Shown one piece after another: positions 1 through 7,944 of a stretch of DNA of 42,275 bases. This DNA is from Bradyrhizobium forestalis (GTDB lineage: Bacteria > Pseudomonadota > Alphaproteobacteria > Rhizobiales > Xanthobacteraceae). The notes under the pieces were generated by a model that ran no database searches, was not told the DNA's origin, and saw only the letters and a list, made by a program, of their open reading frames with translations. The first letter of the stretch is position 1, and each line of letters starts with the position of its first letter. The DNA is taken from positions 1-42,275 of the forward strand of contig NZ_PGVG01000052.1 in NCBI RefSeq assembly GCF_002795245.1, given 5' to 3'. The position numbers and the translations under genes were made by a program.

Positions 1-122
1 CGTCCGCACAAATCTCATGCACAGACGGCCGATCAACAACTTGCTCGAACTACGGCAATCCGTCCCAATCAACCAAAATCAGTTGAACCTTGGACTATAC
101 TTCCAATGAACCGGACAGCCGT

Positions 123-188
123 GGGCTTGTCCCGGGCATCCACGTTCTTCGTACCGCGTGGCAAGGCGTGGATGGCCGGGACAAGCCC
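123..188. repeat. Intergenic palindromic repeat
   Basis: A 22-bp arm at 123-144 is repeated inverted at 167-188 with one mismatch, separated by a 22-nt loop. It lies just downstream of nadC. The arms contain the phrase CTTGTCCCGGGCATCCA, a style of palindrome common between genes in rhizobia. It could act as a transcription barrier after the nad operon, but there is no T-tract. The bases before it (1-122) show nothing I can identify. Confidence 0.7.
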
Positions 189-209
189 GGCCATGACGGA
201 GAGAACACC

Positions 210-1088
210 TCACGCCTCGATATCCAGCGCGCAGTCGAAATTCGGCGCCGAATGCGTCAGCGCGCCCGCCGAGGCGTAATCGACGCCAGTCGCCGCAATC
301 GTCGCGATCGAGTCGAGCGTGACGCCGCCTGACGCTTCCAGTTTGAGGCGGCCCTCGTTGATCCGCACCGCCTCGCGCAGCGTCGCGAGATCCATGTTGT
401 CGAGCAGCACGGCGTCGGCCATTCCACTGTCCAGCACCTCGCGCAGCTGCGCCAGCGTATCCACCTCGATCTCGATCTTGACGAGATGGCCGGCATGGGC
501 ACGGGCGCGCTCCAGCACCGGACGGATGCCGCCGGCGACTGCGATGTGGTTGTCCTTGATCAGGATGGCATCGTCGAGCCCGAAGCGATGGTTGAAGCCG
601 CCGCCGCAGCGCACCGCGTATTTCTCCAGCGCGCGCAGTCCCGGCGTGGTTTTTCGCGTGCAGCAGATGCGCATCCTGGTGCCTTCGGTGCGCGCGACAT
701 AGTCCGCCGTGAGCGTGGCTATGCCCGACAGGCGGCCGACGAAATTCAGTGCGGTCCGTTCCGCCGTGAGAATGGCGCGCGCAGGTCCCGAGATCGTCAG
801 CACGTGCCGCCCGCGGACAACGCGCGCGGCGTCGCGGACATGTGCGCGCACCTCGACGTCGGGCGACAGCCTCTGCAGGGTCGCGAGCGCCAGCGGCAGC
901 CCGGCGATCACGCCGGACTGGCGCGCGACGAGGATGGCTTGCGCTCTCGTCGCTTCCGGGATCGTCGCTAGCGAGGTGATGTCGCCGGCGCGGCCGAGGT
1001 CCTCATCGAGCGCGCGCTGCACAGCCGCGTCGATCGCGAGCGGAGAGAGAAAGGCATCGGGGTAGAGCAGTGAGGTCGGGGGGATCAT
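210..1088 (-). CDS. nadC: Nicotinate-nucleotide pyrophosphorylase (quinolinate phosphoribosyltransferase)
   Basis: NadC converts quinolinate and PRPP to nicotinate mononucleotide, CO2 and PPi, the third step of de novo NAD synthesis in the cytosol. The 292-aa product has the family signatures RTALNFVGRLSGIAT, CTRKTTPGLR, the GGGFNHRFGLDDAILIKDNH block that binds substrate phosphate and carboxylates, and the C-terminal LEASGGV and DYASAGALTHS barrel strands. I place the start at the ATG at 1088 because AAGGAGG sits 5 nt upstream. A TTG 18 nt further up would overlap the nadB stop and has no such site. It is the last gene of nadA-nadB-nadC. The gap to nadB is only about 10 nt and the ribosome-binding site begins at the nadB stop, so translation is probably coupled. 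It should be controlled by the operators in front of nadA. Nothing looks defective. Confidence 0.96.
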   Translation of the reverse strand: MIPPTSLLYPDAFLSPLAIDAAVQRALDEDLGRAGDITSLATIPEATRAQAILVARQSGVIAGLPLALATLQRLSPDVEVRAHVRDAARVVRGRHVLTISGPARAILTAERTALNFVGRLSGIATLTADYVARTEGTRMRICCTRKTTPGLRALEKYAVRCGGGFNHRFGLDDAILIKDNHIAVAGGIRPVLERARAHAGHLVKIEIEVDTLAQLREVLDSGMADAVLLDNMDLATLREAVRINEGRLKLEASGGVTLDSIATIAATGVDYASAGALTHSAPNFDCALDIEA

Positions 1089-1098
1089 GGGGCCTCCT

Positions 1099-2706
1099 TC
1101 AGGCAATCATGGCTTGCGCAATGCGTGGCAGCGGACGATCGTTCAGGCTCTCCGCGACCTCGCGCGCTGCGGCGAGCGTGGTCATCGTTCTCTGCGCCAG
1201 CGCGGGGTTGTCGGCCGGATGATCGGAACGGAAATGCGCACCGCGGCTCTCGCGCCGCGTCCAGGCCGCAGCGGCGACGAGCAGGGCCGATGTCGCCATG
1301 TTGCGGACAGCGATGTTTCCAGCCTCGCGCTCGAGCGTGGCGAAGTGGCGCACGGCTTGCGCAAGCCCGTCATCATCGCGGATCACGCCGACATGCGCGC
1401 TCATCATCGCACGCAGCCGCGTCACCGCTGCAGCATCCAGCGTGCCTGCGCGCGGCGTCACCAAGGCGTCGGGAAGGCCGGCGGGCGAGGGCACCGTGCG
1501 GCCGGCGATGTCGTCGGCAATCCGGGCGGCATAGACGACGGCTTCGAGCAGCGAATTCGAGGCGAGCCGGTTGGCGCCATGCGCACCGGTCGAGGACACT
1601 TCGCCGCCGGCCCAGAGCCCGTCGATCGAGCTGCGGCCGCGCGCGTCCACCGCGATGCCGCCCATGTGGTAGTGCGCTGCGGGCGCAATCGGAATCGGCT
1701 GCGCCGCGGGATCGATGCCGGCGGCGATGCAGCTCGCATGCACGGTCGGAAATCTTTCGGCGAAGCGCGGGCCCAGCGCCTGCCGCGCATCGAGGAAGGC
1801 GCCGCGCCCGGCCGCGATCTCGGCGAACACGCCGCGGGCCACGATGTCGCGCGGCGCGAGCTCGGCGAGCGGGTGGCGCGCTCTCATGAATCGCTCGCCA
1901 TGGCCGTTGATCAGCGTTGCGCCTTCGCCACGCAGGGCTTCGGTGGCGAGCGGCGCCGGATCGCGGCCGACCATGATGGCGGTGGGGTGGAACTGCATGA
2001 ATTCAGGGTCGGCGATCACGGCGCCGGCGCGGGCCGCGATCGCAAGGCCCGAGCCGCTCGCTTCAGGCGGATTGGTGGTGGCGGCGTAGAGATGGCCGAG
2101 TCCGCCGGTCGCAAGCACGACAATGTGTGAGGCGAGCACGACCGGCCGTGCCGCGGGATTGCCGGCCTCGCGCAATTGCAGACCGGTGACCGCACCGTCC
2201 TCGGTCAACAGTGCTTCGGCGACGAAGCCTTCCATGAGGCGGATCGAGGGCGTGCGACGTACGGCATCGCTCAAGGCCGCGATGATCGCGGCGCCAGCGC
2301 CATCGCCGCGCACATGCACGATGCGACGGGCGGAATGCGCAGCTTCCCGTCCGACGGCGAGCCTGCCGTCGAGATCGCGATCGAACGGCACGCCATAGGC
2401 GAGAAGATCATGGATGCGCGACGCTGCCTCGCGCGCGATCCCGAGTGCGACGGCTTCATCGACGAGACCGCCGCCGACCGCGATGGTATCGGCGGTGTGT
2501 GCTTCCGGCGTGTCGCCTTCGGCCACTGCTGCCGCGATGCCGCCTTGCGCCCATGCGGACGATGCGCCCTGTCCGAGCGGTGCCGCCGAGATCAAGGTCA
2601 CCGGCCGCGGCGCGAGCTTCAGCGCGCAGAACAGCCCGGCAAGGCCGCCGCCGACGATGACGACGTCGTCGGTTGAGCGGGTGAGGTTGCGGATGGTGAT
2701 TGTCAT
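1099..2706 (-). CDS. nadB: L-aspartate oxidase
   Basis: NadB is the flavoprotein that oxidises L-aspartate to iminoaspartate, which NadA condenses with dihydroxyacetone phosphate. The product of about 535 aa opens with the FAD dinucleotide-binding motif VVIVGGGLAGLFCALKLAP. It carries the succinate-dehydrogenase/NadB family stretches SSAWAQGGIAAA, HTADTIAVGGGL, MQFHPTA and HYHMGGI, then the flavin-capping WAGGEVSSTGAHGANRLASNSLLE region. An ATG at 2706 has GGAG six nt upstream and gives a normal N-terminus. An ATG at 2718 is also possible, with GGAG only 3 nt away. It lies between nadA and nadC in the same direction. The roughly 190-bp gap to nadA holds a palindromic repeat, so nadBC transcription passes through a structured RNA. 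Confidence 0.95.
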   Translation of the reverse strand: MTITIRNLTRSTDDVVIVGGGLAGLFCALKLAPRPVTLISAAPLGQGASSAWAQGGIAAAVAEGDTPEAHTADTIAVGGGLVDEAVALGIAREAASRIHDLLAYGVPFDRDLDGRLAVGREAAHSARRIVHVRGDGAGAAIIAALSDAVRRTPSIRLMEGFVAEALLTEDGAVTGLQLREAGNPAARPVVLASHIVVLATGGLGHLYAATTNPPEASGSGLAIAARAGAVIADPEFMQFHPTAIMVGRDPAPLATEALRGEGATLINGHGERFMRARHPLAELAPRDIVARGVFAEIAAGRGAFLDARQALGPRFAERFPTVHASCIAAGIDPAAQPIPIAPAAHYHMGGIAVDARGRSSIDGLWAGGEVSSTGAHGANRLASNSLLEAVVYAARIADDIAGRTVPSPAGLPDALVTPRAGTLDAAAVTRLRAMMSAHVGVIRDDDGLAQAVRHFATLEREAGNIAVRNMATSALLVAAAAWTRRESRGAHFRSDHPADNPALAQRTMTTLAAAREVAESLNDRPLPRIAQAMIA

Positions 2707-2726
2707 GGCTTTCTCCATTCACTCCG

Positions 2727-2885
2727 CCGTCGTCCCTGCGAAAGCAGGGACCCATACGCCGCGGCGGACATTGTTCTTGCGAAGCTCTGCAACGCCGTTC
2801 GTCGCCAAACATCTTCCTGTGGTTATGGGTCCCGGATCTGCGCGCGCTCGAGGCGCGCTTGTCCGGGACGACAGCTGTGCTTGTG
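2727..2885. repeat. Palindromic repeat between nadA and nadB
   Basis: A perfect 8-bp hairpin with a GAAA loop (GTCCCTGC / GCAGGGAC, 2732-2751) is followed about 75 nt later by a second structured part. That part contains TATGGGTCCCGG and CTTGTCCGGGACGAC, which can pair back to the first. The phrase CATTCACTCCGC before GTCGTCCC recurs beside the repeat at 25666, so this is a dispersed family. Inside an operon such an element often changes mRNA stability or the ratio of upstream to downstream message. That role is inference. Confidence 0.65.
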
Positions 2886-2898
2886 GCTGCGTCCCGCC

Positions 2899-4005
2899 CT
2901 AATTCTTCAGATTGATCATCCGCTCGACCGAGCGCCGCGCGCGTTCCGCAAGCGCGGGATCGATCGTCACCTCCTCGCGGAGCGTCAGCAGGCTGTCCAG
3001 AATATTGGCGAGCGTGATGCGCTTCATGTGCGGGCAGAGATTGCAGGGGCGGAGCATCTCCACATCAGGCAGCTCGGCCCGGACATTGTCGGCCATCGAG
3101 CATTCCGTGATCATGACCAGCCGCCGCGGCCGCTTCGCCCGCACCCAGTTGATCATGTGCGCGGTCGAACCGGTGAAATCGGCTTCCGCCAGCACGTCCG
3201 GCGGGCACTCCGGATGCGCGATGATCTGGACGGACGGATCGGCCTCGCGAAAGTTCCGCAGCTCCTCGCCCGTGAAGCGCTCATGCACCTCGCAGGCGCC
3301 TTTCCAGGCGATGATCTTCACGTCGGTCTTCGAGGCCACGTAAGTGGCGAGGTACCGGTCGGGCAGGAAAATAACGCTCGGCGCGTTCAGACTCTCGACC
3401 ACCTGCACCGCGTTCGAAGACGTGCAGCAGATATCGACCTCCGCCTTCACCTCCGCCGAGGTGTTGACATAGGCAACGATGGGCACGCCGGGAAATTTTT
3501 CACGGAGCAGCCGCACGTCCGCGCCGGTGATGCTGGCGGCAAGCGAGCAGCCCGCGCGCGAGTCCGGGATCAAGACGGTCTTGTCCGGATTGAGCAGCTT
3601 CGAGGTTTCCGCCATGAAGTGCACGCCGCACTGGACGATGATGTCTGCCTCCACCTTGGTGGCTTCGACTGCGAGCTGCAGCGAGTCGCCGCCGATATCG
3701 GCCACACAGTGGAAGATCTCCGGGGCCTGGTAATTGTGGGCGAGGATGACCGCGCCCCGAGCGCGCTTCAGCTCGTTGATCGCGTGAATCGTCGGCGCCA
3801 TCAGCGGCCATTCGATTGGCGGGATGACGTGCTTTACGCGGTCGTAGAGCGGCGCGGTGGCGCGTTCGACCGCCGGCGTCCATTCCAGCGAGGGCATTGG
3901 CAATGTCGGCCCCGCGGGCACTGGTGCGGCGCGCGGGGAGGTGATCGGCTGGCCCTGCGGCCGGTTGGCAAAGTCGTCGGGGCCGTAAATTCCAATGATC
4001 GGCAT
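2899..4005 (-). CDS. nadA: Quinolinate synthase
   Basis: NadA is the [4Fe-4S] enzyme that condenses iminoaspartate with dihydroxyacetone phosphate to quinolinate. The 368-aa product has ILAHNYQAPEI near the N-terminal third, HCVADIGGDSLQLA, the cluster/active-site segment VQCGVHFMAET, DSRAGCSLAASITG, and the C-terminal CNLCPHMKRITLANI with its paired cysteines. The length fits the longer class of NadA proteins. The start ATG at 4005 is preceded by GGGAGG at 6 nt. It is the first gene of nadABC. Two near-identical inverted repeats (centres 4038 and 4112) lie in the 120 bp upstream and match the expected position of NadQ operators, so the operon is probably repressed when NAD is plentiful. Confidence 0.96.
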   Translation of the reverse strand: MPIIGIYGPDDFANRPQGQPITSPRAAPVPAGPTLPMPSLEWTPAVERATAPLYDRVKHVIPPIEWPLMAPTIHAINELKRARGAVILAHNYQAPEIFHCVADIGGDSLQLAVEATKVEADIIVQCGVHFMAETSKLLNPDKTVLIPDSRAGCSLAASITGADVRLLREKFPGVPIVAYVNTSAEVKAEVDICCTSSNAVQVVESLNAPSVIFLPDRYLATYVASKTDVKIIAWKGACEVHERFTGEELRNFREADPSVQIIAHPECPPDVLAEADFTGSTAHMINWVRAKRPRRLVMITECSMADNVRAELPDVEMLRPCNLCPHMKRITLANILDSLLTLREEVTIDPALAERARRSVERMINLKN

Positions 4006-4029
4006 TGAAGCCTCCCAAGCGCGGTTATT

Positions 4030-4046
4030 ATGCTCAATTTGAGGAT
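4030..4046. promoter_or_regulatory. Probable NadQ operator, nadA-proximal
   Basis: The perfect 11-bp palindrome CTCAATTTGAG (4033-4043) sits inside ATGCTCAATTTGAGGAT, 25 to 41 nt before the nadA start codon. A close copy lies 74 bp further upstream, about seven helical turns away. NadQ (COG4111) is the known NAD-biosynthesis repressor of alphaproteobacteria, and its gene is in this window at 14523-15491. Assigning this site to NadQ is inference from position, symmetry and duplication. Confidence 0.65.
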
Positions 4047-4103
4047 ATATGCGGCCCGAGAAATCCGGCCGAGAGGCCGGTTGAACGTCGTCGCTGCCCT
4101 AAT

Positions 4104-4120
4104 ATGCTCAATCTGAGTAA
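4104..4120. promoter_or_regulatory. Probable NadQ operator, nadA-distal
   Basis: ATGCTCAATCTGAGTAA holds the near-palindrome CTCAATCTGAG (4107-4117). It is in the same orientation and has the same ATGCTCAA-TGAG core as the copy at 4030-4046. Read on the minus strand the two sites share CTCARATTGAGCATA. Two phased copies suggest cooperative or looping repression of nadABC. I see no second gene that obviously needs this operator: the divergent MFS gene starts 229 bp away. Confidence 0.6.
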
Positions 4121-4348
4121 ATCGAAGATAGCACGCTCCGCTGCGCGCCGCTAGGTCCTGCCGCACACATTCCCGTCAATTCGCGGCTGGAGCGTAAGGC
4201 GGCGAGACCGTGTTGAAACGCAATGCTCCCGCGGCAGCTCCTCGTGGAATGCAACCGTTTTTCACTTGGGCTTTTCATGCAAATGCATTAAACGGGCTCT
4301 CCCGCGGCTGCTGATTTGCGGATCCGCCAACGACAGACGAGGAACACC

Positions 4349-5602
4349 ATGTCGACACAGATCGGCGAACTCGCACCGGCCTCGCGTTCCTCCAACTGGC
4401 GCACCCCGGCCGTCATCATCCTCTGCGGTTGCGCCATCGGCATGCTCGGTTTCGGCCCGCGTTCGGCGCTCGGCTTCTTCGTGCAGCCGATGAGCCACGA
4501 GTTCAGCTGGGGCCGCGACGTGTTTGGCCTCGCCATCGCCGTGCAGAATCTGTTGTGGGGGCTGGGCCAGCCGCTCGCCGGTGCGGTCGCAGATCGCTTC
4601 GGTCTGTTTCGGGTGATGTGCGTCGGCGCGCTGCTCTATGCCGGCGGCCTGCTCTTGATGCGCTATTCCTCGACGCCGCTGTCGCTGAATGTCGGTGCAG
4701 GCGTGATGGTTGGCTTCGGCCTTGCCGGCTGCTCGTTCAATCTGGTGCTGTCGGCCTTCAGCAAGCTCCTCCCGGCCGAGAAGCGCGGGCTTGCGCTCGG
4801 CGCCGGCACCGCGGCGGGCTCGTTCGGCCAGTTCCTGTTCGCGCCCATTGGCGTCGCGTTGATCGATAATTTCGGCTGGCAGCAGGCGCTCTCCGTGTTC
4901 GGCTTCCTGATGCTGCTGATCATCCCGTTGTCGCTGGCGCTCTCGACGCCTCCGGTCGCAGCGACCAACAGCGCAACGCCGGCGGATGACCAGACCTTCA
5001 CCAGGGCGCTTGCCGAAGCCTTCGGCCACCGCTCCTACGTGCTTTTGGTGCTCGGCTTCTTCACCTGCGGATTCCAGCTCGCCTTCATCACCGTGCATCT
5101 GCCGGCCTTCCTGGTCGATCGCGGCATCTCGACGCAAACCGGCGGCTGGGTGATCGCTGCGATCGGCCTGTTCAACATCATCGGCTCTCTCAGCGTCGGT
5201 TATCTCCAGAACTATCTGCCCAAGCGCTACATCCTCTCGACCATCTACTTCACGCGTGCGCTTGCAACGCTGGCCTTCATCTCGTTCCCGATCACGCCGT
5301 TCTCGGCGATCGCGTTCGGCGCGATCTCAGGCCTGACCTGGCTGTCGACGGTGCCGCCGACCTCGGCGCTGGTGGCGCTGATGTTCGGCACACGCTGGCT
5401 CGCGACGCTCTACGGCTTTGCCTTCGTCAGCCATCAGGTCGGCGGCTTCCTCGGCGTCTGGCTCGGGGGCATCGTGTTCGAAAGGTTCGGTTCCTATACG
5501 CCGATCTGGTGGCTCTCGATCCTGTTCGGCGTGCTCTCGGCGCTGATCAATCTTCCGATCGTCGAGAAACCTGTCGCGCGGGCGGTTGCGCAGCCGGCCT
5601 GA
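4349..5602 (+). CDS. MFS transporter, substrate unknown
   Basis: An inner-membrane permease of 417 aa with about twelve hydrophobic segments. The loop GQPLAGAVADRFGLFR after the second segment is the major-facilitator signature (G-x-x-x-D-R-x-G-R). The central loop around residues 205-220 (STPPVAATNSATPADDQ) separates the two six-helix halves. A second MFS-like loop, YLQNYLPKRYIL, follows in the second half. The start is the ATG at 4349 with GAGGA upstream; an in-frame TTG at 4316 has no ribosome-binding site. The general architecture is like monocarboxylate/oxalate-type MFS carriers, but the sequence does not reveal the substrate. The gene ends 41 bp before the next oxidoreductase in the same direction, so the two may be co-transcribed. 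Confidence 0.85.
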   Translation: MSTQIGELAPASRSSNWRTPAVIILCGCAIGMLGFGPRSALGFFVQPMSHEFSWGRDVFGLAIAVQNLLWGLGQPLAGAVADRFGLFRVMCVGALLYAGGLLLMRYSSTPLSLNVGAGVMVGFGLAGCSFNLVLSAFSKLLPAEKRGLALGAGTAAGSFGQFLFAPIGVALIDNFGWQQALSVFGFLMLLIIPLSLALSTPPVAATNSATPADDQTFTRALAEAFGHRSYVLLVLGFFTCGFQLAFITVHLPAFLVDRGISTQTGGWVIAAIGLFNIIGSLSVGYLQNYLPKRYILSTIYFTRALATLAFISFPITPFSAIAFGAISGLTWLSTVPPTSALVALMFGTRWLATLYGFAFVSHQVGGFLGVWLGGIVFERFGSYTPIWWLSILFGVLSALINLPIVEKPVARAVAQPA

Positions 5603-5643
5603 TCGGCTAAACATCCCTGACAAACAAGTCAGGGAGTGCAGTC

Positions 5644-6630
5644 GTGGCGACATTCAAGGCGATCCGGATCGACAAGGCGGACAAGGGCACCACCGCGCAG
5701 CTCGCGCAGTTCGACGAAGCCGAGCTGATGGAGGGTGACGTCACCGTCCGCGTCGAATGGTCGACGCTGAACTACAAGGACGGCCTTGCGCTGACAGGCA
5801 AGGCGCCGGTGGTGCGCCGCTTCCCGATGATCGCCGGCATCGACTTTGCCGGCACGGTCGAGACCTCCTCGCATCCGCAGTGGAAGGCGGGCGATAAGGT
5901 CGTCTGCACCGGCTGGGGCATGGGCGAGACCCATCTCGGCGCCTATGCCGAGAAGGCGCGGGTGAAGGGCGATTGGCTGGTCGGCCTGCCGCAGGGCCTG
6001 TCCGCGCGCGACGCCATGGCGATCGGGACCGCTGGCTTCACCGCGATGCTCTCGGTGCTGGCGCTGGAGAAGCACGGCATCTCGCCGAAGAGCGGTCCCG
6101 TGGTGGTAACGGGCGCAGCCGGCGGCGTCGGCTCGGTCGCAACCGCCGTGCTGTCCAAGCTCGGCTACCACGTCATCGCCTCGACCGGCCGCGCGGCGGA
6201 AGCCGATTACCTGAAGCACCTCGGTGCCGCCGAGGTCATCGATCGCAATGAATTGTCGGCGCCGGCAAAACCCCTCGCCAAGGAGCGCTGGGCGGGCGGT
6301 GTCGACAGCGTCGGCTCGACCACGCTCGCCAACCTGCTCTCGATGACCAAATATGGCGGAGCGATTGCGGCTTGCGGCCTGGCCGCCGGTATGGACCTGC
6401 CGTCCTCGGTCGCGCCGTTTATTTTGCGCGGAGTGTGCCTTCTCGGCATCGATTCCGTGATGTGCCCGATCGAACCGAGGAAGGCGGCCTGGCAACGCCT
6501 CGCGTCCGATCTGGATCGGACAAAACTATCTGAAATAACTCAGGAAATTGCGCTCGACGAGGTTTCGGAGTGGGGCGCGAAAATCCTTGCCGGCCAGGTC
6601 CGGGGCCGTATCGTGGTTAAAATTGTCTAA
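5644..6630 (+). CDS. MDR-family NADPH oxidoreductase, AcuI/YhdH type
   Basis: A 328-aa zinc-free medium-chain dehydrogenase/reductase. VEWSTLNYKDGLALTGK near residue 40 and FPMIAGIDFAGTV are characteristic of the YhdH/AcuI branch, whose studied members reduce acryloyl-CoA to propionyl-CoA with NADPH. The Rossmann nucleotide-binding loop VVVTGAAGGVGSVATAVLSKLGY is intact and is followed by ASTGRAAEADYLKHLGA, typical of an NADP-binding pocket. The C-terminal GRIVVKIV is also family-typical. The start is a GTG at 5644 behind CAGGGAG. It probably detoxifies acrylate or a related enone/enoyl-CoA, but the exact substrate cannot be read from sequence. It may share a transcript with the upstream MFS gene. 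Confidence 0.85.
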   Translation: MATFKAIRIDKADKGTTAQLAQFDEAELMEGDVTVRVEWSTLNYKDGLALTGKAPVVRRFPMIAGIDFAGTVETSSHPQWKAGDKVVCTGWGMGETHLGAYAEKARVKGDWLVGLPQGLSARDAMAIGTAGFTAMLSVLALEKHGISPKSGPVVVTGAAGGVGSVATAVLSKLGYHVIASTGRAAEADYLKHLGAAEVIDRNELSAPAKPLAKERWAGGVDSVGSTTLANLLSMTKYGGAIAACGLAAGMDLPSSVAPFILRGVCLLGIDSVMCPIEPRKAAWQRLASDLDRTKLSEITQEIALDEVSEWGAKILAGQVRGRIVVKIV

Positions 6631-6745
6631 TGGCGTTTAGACTTTACCAACCAAGCTGCTCCAATGTTGCCTTGGTTCGTATGGTAAGCAGCGGGTAACA
6701 GAGATAGGGCATCGCCCGCTGCGGGGGTTGAGTTCGGAGTTGAGC

Positions 6746-7333
6746 ATGCTTGCGCGTATTATGTTGGGGGCTGTCACGGCGGCAGCGACGTTTGCGCCGG
6801 CCATTGCTGGAAGCATGAACGCCGACGAGGCGCGCCGCTTCGTCGCCGGCAAGGTGTTCGCCTTCACCTGTTTCGATGGCACCCGCGGTGCGGGCCGCAT
6901 CCTCGACGATCTCGGCGCCGCCGGTGCGGTGCAGTTCTCGGGCGCAGGCCCGGTCCGCCATCTTCGCCTGCCCGGCAATACGCTCCAGATCCGCGGCCAG
7001 AACGTCTGCGCCTCCATCAAGGGCATTCCGTTCGAGCCCTGTTTCAACCTGGAAAAGACCGATGATCGCAGCTTCCGCGGCTCGGTGTCGGGCATGGGCT
7101 TCGCCTATTGCGACTTCCACCACCAGGGCGGCAATCAGATGCTGATGGCGCGGGCTGCGGCGCGGCCACGCTCGCTACGCTCTGCAGAGCACACCGGCTC
7201 GGTCGCCTCCTCGAACACAGAGGTCGCCGCGCGCGTCGAGACCCCGCGTGTCGAGAGCAGCCGGCTCGAGCCGGTGAAGTCCGAGCCCGCGAAGAACGAA
7301 GGCCCGCTGGAGCTGCGCCGGTCGACCCAGTGA
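6746..7333 (+). CDS. Exported hypothetical protein
   Basis: A 195-aa protein with a clear signal peptide (MLARIMLGAVTAAATFAPAIAG), so probably periplasmic. The body has two short conserved-looking blocks, RFVAGKVFAFTCFDGTRGAG and a C-terminal segment ending in MGFAYCDFHHQGG. Four cysteines (in FTCF, NVCA, EPCF and AYCDF) could form two disulfides. The last 60 residues are rich in Arg, Glu, Ser and Pro, of low complexity and probably disordered. The start at 6746 has CGGAGT upstream. An in-frame GTG/TTG at 6728 would bury the signal peptide. I do not recognise a named family; similar short exported proteins are common in Bradyrhizobium. Confidence 0.7.
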   Translation: MLARIMLGAVTAAATFAPAIAGSMNADEARRFVAGKVFAFTCFDGTRGAGRILDDLGAAGAVQFSGAGPVRHLRLPGNTLQIRGQNVCASIKGIPFEPCFNLEKTDDRSFRGSVSGMGFAYCDFHHQGGNQMLMARAAARPRSLRSAEHTGSVASSNTEVAARVETPRVESSRLEPVKSEPAKNEGPLELRRSTQ

Positions 7334-7496
7334 GCTGGCCTGCGCGGGACAACCCGCGCATTTTGTCGTCGAAGACGTCCATCGAACACGAAGCCGCCGT
7401 GCCGTAGTCATACGGACGGCGGCCTTCATGCGTTGGTAGCTGTTCGCGCCTCAGTTTGCGTGCTGCCGGGGGGCGGTCCCACGCAAGGGTTCAACG

Positions 7497-7742
7497 ATGT
7501 CGCTGTATTTCTTCCGCATCAGCACCGGCCGCTATTCCGGCGCCGCCGACCTGCCGTACGAGTTCGAGGATCGCGCGGCCGCCTGGACCGAGATGACCGA
7601 GGTGTGCGCCAATCTGCTCGGCGGCATCGCGCGCAGCCTGAAGCCGAACGCCGAGTGGTGCATGGAGCTGCTCGACGAGAACAAGAAGCCGGTGTTTCGA
7701 ATCAGCCTCGTCGGTGAGGCCATCGGATGCAAGGCTTCCTAG
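7497..7742 (+). CDS. DUF6894-like small protein
   Basis: An 81-aa protein whose opening LYFFRISTGRYSG...LPYEFEDRAAAWTEM and central ELLDENKKPVFRISL follow the pattern of DUF6894 proteins (a short beta-rich domain starting with a YFF/YYF strand, frequent and multicopy in rhizobia). Its function is unknown. It stands alone between the exported hypothetical gene and the first chemoreceptor gene, with about 160-200 bp on each side in which I see no other gene. Confidence 0.65.
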   Translation: MSLYFFRISTGRYSGAADLPYEFEDRAAAWTEMTEVCANLLGGIARSLKPNAEWCMELLDENKKPVFRISLVGEAIGCKAS

Positions 7743-7944
7743 ATCCGACTTGAAGCTGCAATTTACAACTATGACGAGATCATTTCCCTTCGCGTTCAAT
7801 CAATTAGCGTACAAAATCAGTATTTCTGCGAGGGATCTTGTTAACCAGAAGATGGAGCTCTGATCGGTAGCTTCGCGGTAAGGGCGATCAACGTCCACGC
7901 AGCCAACAATGACTTGGCAGCTCGTTTCCAGGGGAAACGCACCG

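Noticed and set aside
1087..2130. Long plus-strand frame opposite nadB, and similar long frames opposite nadA (2881-4008), the chemoreceptors (8493-9521) and DUF2339 (12363-12965)
   Set aside because: They are antisense shadows caused by the strong third-position GC of the real genes. Composition is Arg/Ala/Gly-rich without domains or ribosome-binding sites.
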